Below are positions 5,659-6,415 of a stretch of 6,415 bases of DNA, piece by piece. Below the pieces are notes generated by a model, which searched no databases, had not been told where the DNA came from, and worked only from the letters and a program-made list of their open reading frames with translations. The position numbers and the translations under genes are program-made. This DNA is from Clostridia bacterium (lineage in GTDB: Bacteria; Bacillota_E; RBS10-35; JAJYVN01): positions 1-6,415 of the forward strand of contig DAHWHV010000072.1 of assembly GCA_027335545.1 (NCBI GenBank), given 5' to 3'. Numbering within the stretch: the stretch's first letter is position 1; every line of letters starts with the position of its first letter.

Positions 5659-5919
5659 ATGTCCTCGGTCCTCTGGAAGTGGGTCTGGCGCTTCAGTGTC
5701 GTTGTGGTGGTGCTCACCGTCGGGCTCTCCCTGGGGGTGGGGGCCTGGCTCCGTCACGCCCATCTGCCGATCCCTCCCTGGCTGGGCGGGGTGCTGTCCC
5801 TGGTGGTCGTGATCGTCGTGGCCGGGGGCATGTTCCCGGCCTACCAGAGCGACATGAACCTGGCGCGGGAGCGGCACGAGCGCCCGGGAGGGCATCCCCC
5901 CGGGGACCGGGGCGGCTGA
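5659..5919 (+). CDS. Small two-helix membrane protein, unrecognised
   Basis: The 86-residue product has two clear transmembrane segments, about residues 12-31 (rich in Val and Leu) and 41-60 (WLGGVLSLVVVIVVAGGMFP), joined by a short loop RHAHLPIPP. The C-terminal 26 residues are charged and then Gly/Pro-rich. The Lys/Arg and charged ends suggest a hairpin with both termini in the cytoplasm. I start at ATG 5659 because GGAAGGGGGG ends 6 bases upstream; the same frame is open from a GTG at 5581, but those extra 26 residues are Gly/Arg/Pro-rich translation of the G-tracts. It lies 78 bases after the binding-protein gene in the same direction and before a second two-helix protein. I recognise no family. 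Its place after pspA-pspAA resembles the small membrane partners common in Psp loci, but it shows no PspB, PspC or PspM signature that I can see. Confidence -1.
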   Translation: MSSVLWKWVWRFSVVVVVLTVGLSLGVGAWLRHAHLPIPPWLGGVLSLVVVIVVAGGMFPAYQSDMNLARERHERPGGHPPGDRGG

Positions 5920-5920
5920 G

Positions 5921-5954
5921 GTGGGCGCGGCCGTCGAGCCGCGGCCCAGCCCAC
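5921..5954 (+). other. Stem-loop after the 86-residue gene
   Basis: CGCGGC (5926-5931) pairs with GCCGCG (5938-5943) around a 6-base loop, and GTGGG (5921-5925) pairs with CCCAC (5950-5954) after a 6-base bulge on the right side. It starts one base after the stop codon. No T-run follows, so it is not a canonical intrinsic terminator; it may protect the transcript end or be chance structure in GC-rich sequence. Confidence -1.
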
Positions 5955-6030
5955 GCCCCTGCGTTCGCGCCTGGTGCGTCTCCACTCGAGCGCGCGCTGC
6001 CGGAAATCAGCCCCGGGAGGGTGGCCCCGC

Positions 6031-6415
6031 GTGCGTCGATCCTCGCGTCCCATCTGGCAAGTGATCCTGCTGTCGGTTGTTGCCGTCCTGTTGCTCAACG
6101 CCTTGGCCGGGACGCCCTCCAGCCTGGTGGAGCGGTTGCTGCACATCCGGCGCGTACCGGCGTGGTGGCCGTTCGTGCTGGCGGCGGTGGTGGGCATCGG
6201 TCTGGGGGGCTTCATCACCCGCGGCCCGCGCCCGGCGGCCGAGGAGGGGGGGGCGCAGGGCGCCAAGCGGCGCACCGCTCCGGCCAAGCGGGGACGTCAC
6301 GCCGTGCCCCGCCACATCCGGCGGGAGCGTGCCCGCCAGGAGATGCGACAGCGGCGCATCGACGACGCCGCCCTGGAGGCCGCGCAGGTCGTCCGCGAGG
6401 CGGAGGCCGCCCGGC
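6031..6415 (+). CDS. Partial two-helix membrane protein with charged cytoplasmic tail
   Basis: An open frame starts at GTG 6031 and stays open to the right edge, giving at least 128 residues with no stop. GGGAGG at 6015-6020 lies 10 bases upstream. The translation has a basic N-terminus (VRRSSRP), a first transmembrane segment about residues 8-27 (IWQVILLSVVAVLLLNALAG), a short periplasmic-side loop with LVERLLHIRRVP, and a second segment about 45-62 (WWPFVLAAVVGIGLGGFI). After this comes a Gly/Pro and Lys/Arg-rich linker (about 64-95) and a strongly charged, probably helical region rich in Arg, Glu and Ala to the edge. The positive-inside pattern puts both ends in the cytoplasm. The hydrophobic pattern makes this frame convincing, and the antisense frame at 6007-6315 reads as low-complexity. 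I recognise no family. The layout repeats that of the preceding small gene, so the two could be partners. The C-terminal end lies outside the window. Confidence -1.
   Translation, partial: MRRSSRPIWQVILLSVVAVLLLNALAGTPSSLVERLLHIRRVPAWWPFVLAAVVGIGLGGFITRGPRPAAEEGGAQGAKRRTAPAKRGRHAVPRHIRRERARQEMRQRRIDDAALEAAQVVREAEAAR

Noticed and set aside
5437..5985. Minus-strand open frames opposite the end of the binding protein and the 86-residue gene
   Set aside because: They are Pro/Arg/His-rich translations of the complementary strand, without ribosome sites or hydrophobic pattern, while the plus strand has clear coding signals.

Overview
This is a 6.4 kb window of very GC-rich bacterial DNA with dense G and C homopolymers and strong third-position GC bias. 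Most genes are preceded by Shine-Dalgarno-like sequences and several start with GTG. A pspA gene followed by the actinobacterial/Chloroflexota-type partner pspAA, together with two lipoprotein-type solute-binding proteins, suggests a high-GC member of the Terrabacteria (Actinomycetota, Chloroflexota, or a deep high-GC Bacillota or Dormibacterota-like lineage). The sequence alone does not decide between these, and no rRNA or tRNA is present.

Layout. Left half, minus strand: a two-gene unit reads leftward from about 2.4 kb. The first gene (1442-2374) encodes a 310-residue protein I do not recognise, mostly helical with a glycine-rich hydrophobic tail. It overlaps by 4 bases the next gene (30-1445), a family-1 ABC solute-binding protein with a twin-arginine lipoprotein signal. 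The divergent intergenic region (2375-2719) holds a candidate promoter in each direction, a small inverted repeat, and three tandem 11-bp repeats in the pspA leader.

Right half, plus strand: pspA (2720-3427), pspAA (3535-3804), a 68-bp palindromic element bracketed by a 9-bp direct repeat (3802-3887), a family-5 (peptide/nickel type) solute-binding lipoprotein (3910-5580), an 86-residue two-helix membrane protein (5659-5919), and a second two-helix membrane protein with a long charged tail that runs off the right edge (6031-6415).

How the parts may work together. PspA and PspAA are the recognisable core of a membrane-stress module. The two binding proteins have no permease or ATPase partner in view, and the 310-residue protein and small membrane proteins are of unknown function. 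The simplest reading is an envelope-maintenance locus with extracytoplasmic lipoproteins and small membrane partners around PspA. That link rests on gene order only. The most distinctive non-coding signals are the palindromic element that looks inserted exactly at the pspAA stop codon, and the 11-bp-phased repeats between the pspA promoter and its start.
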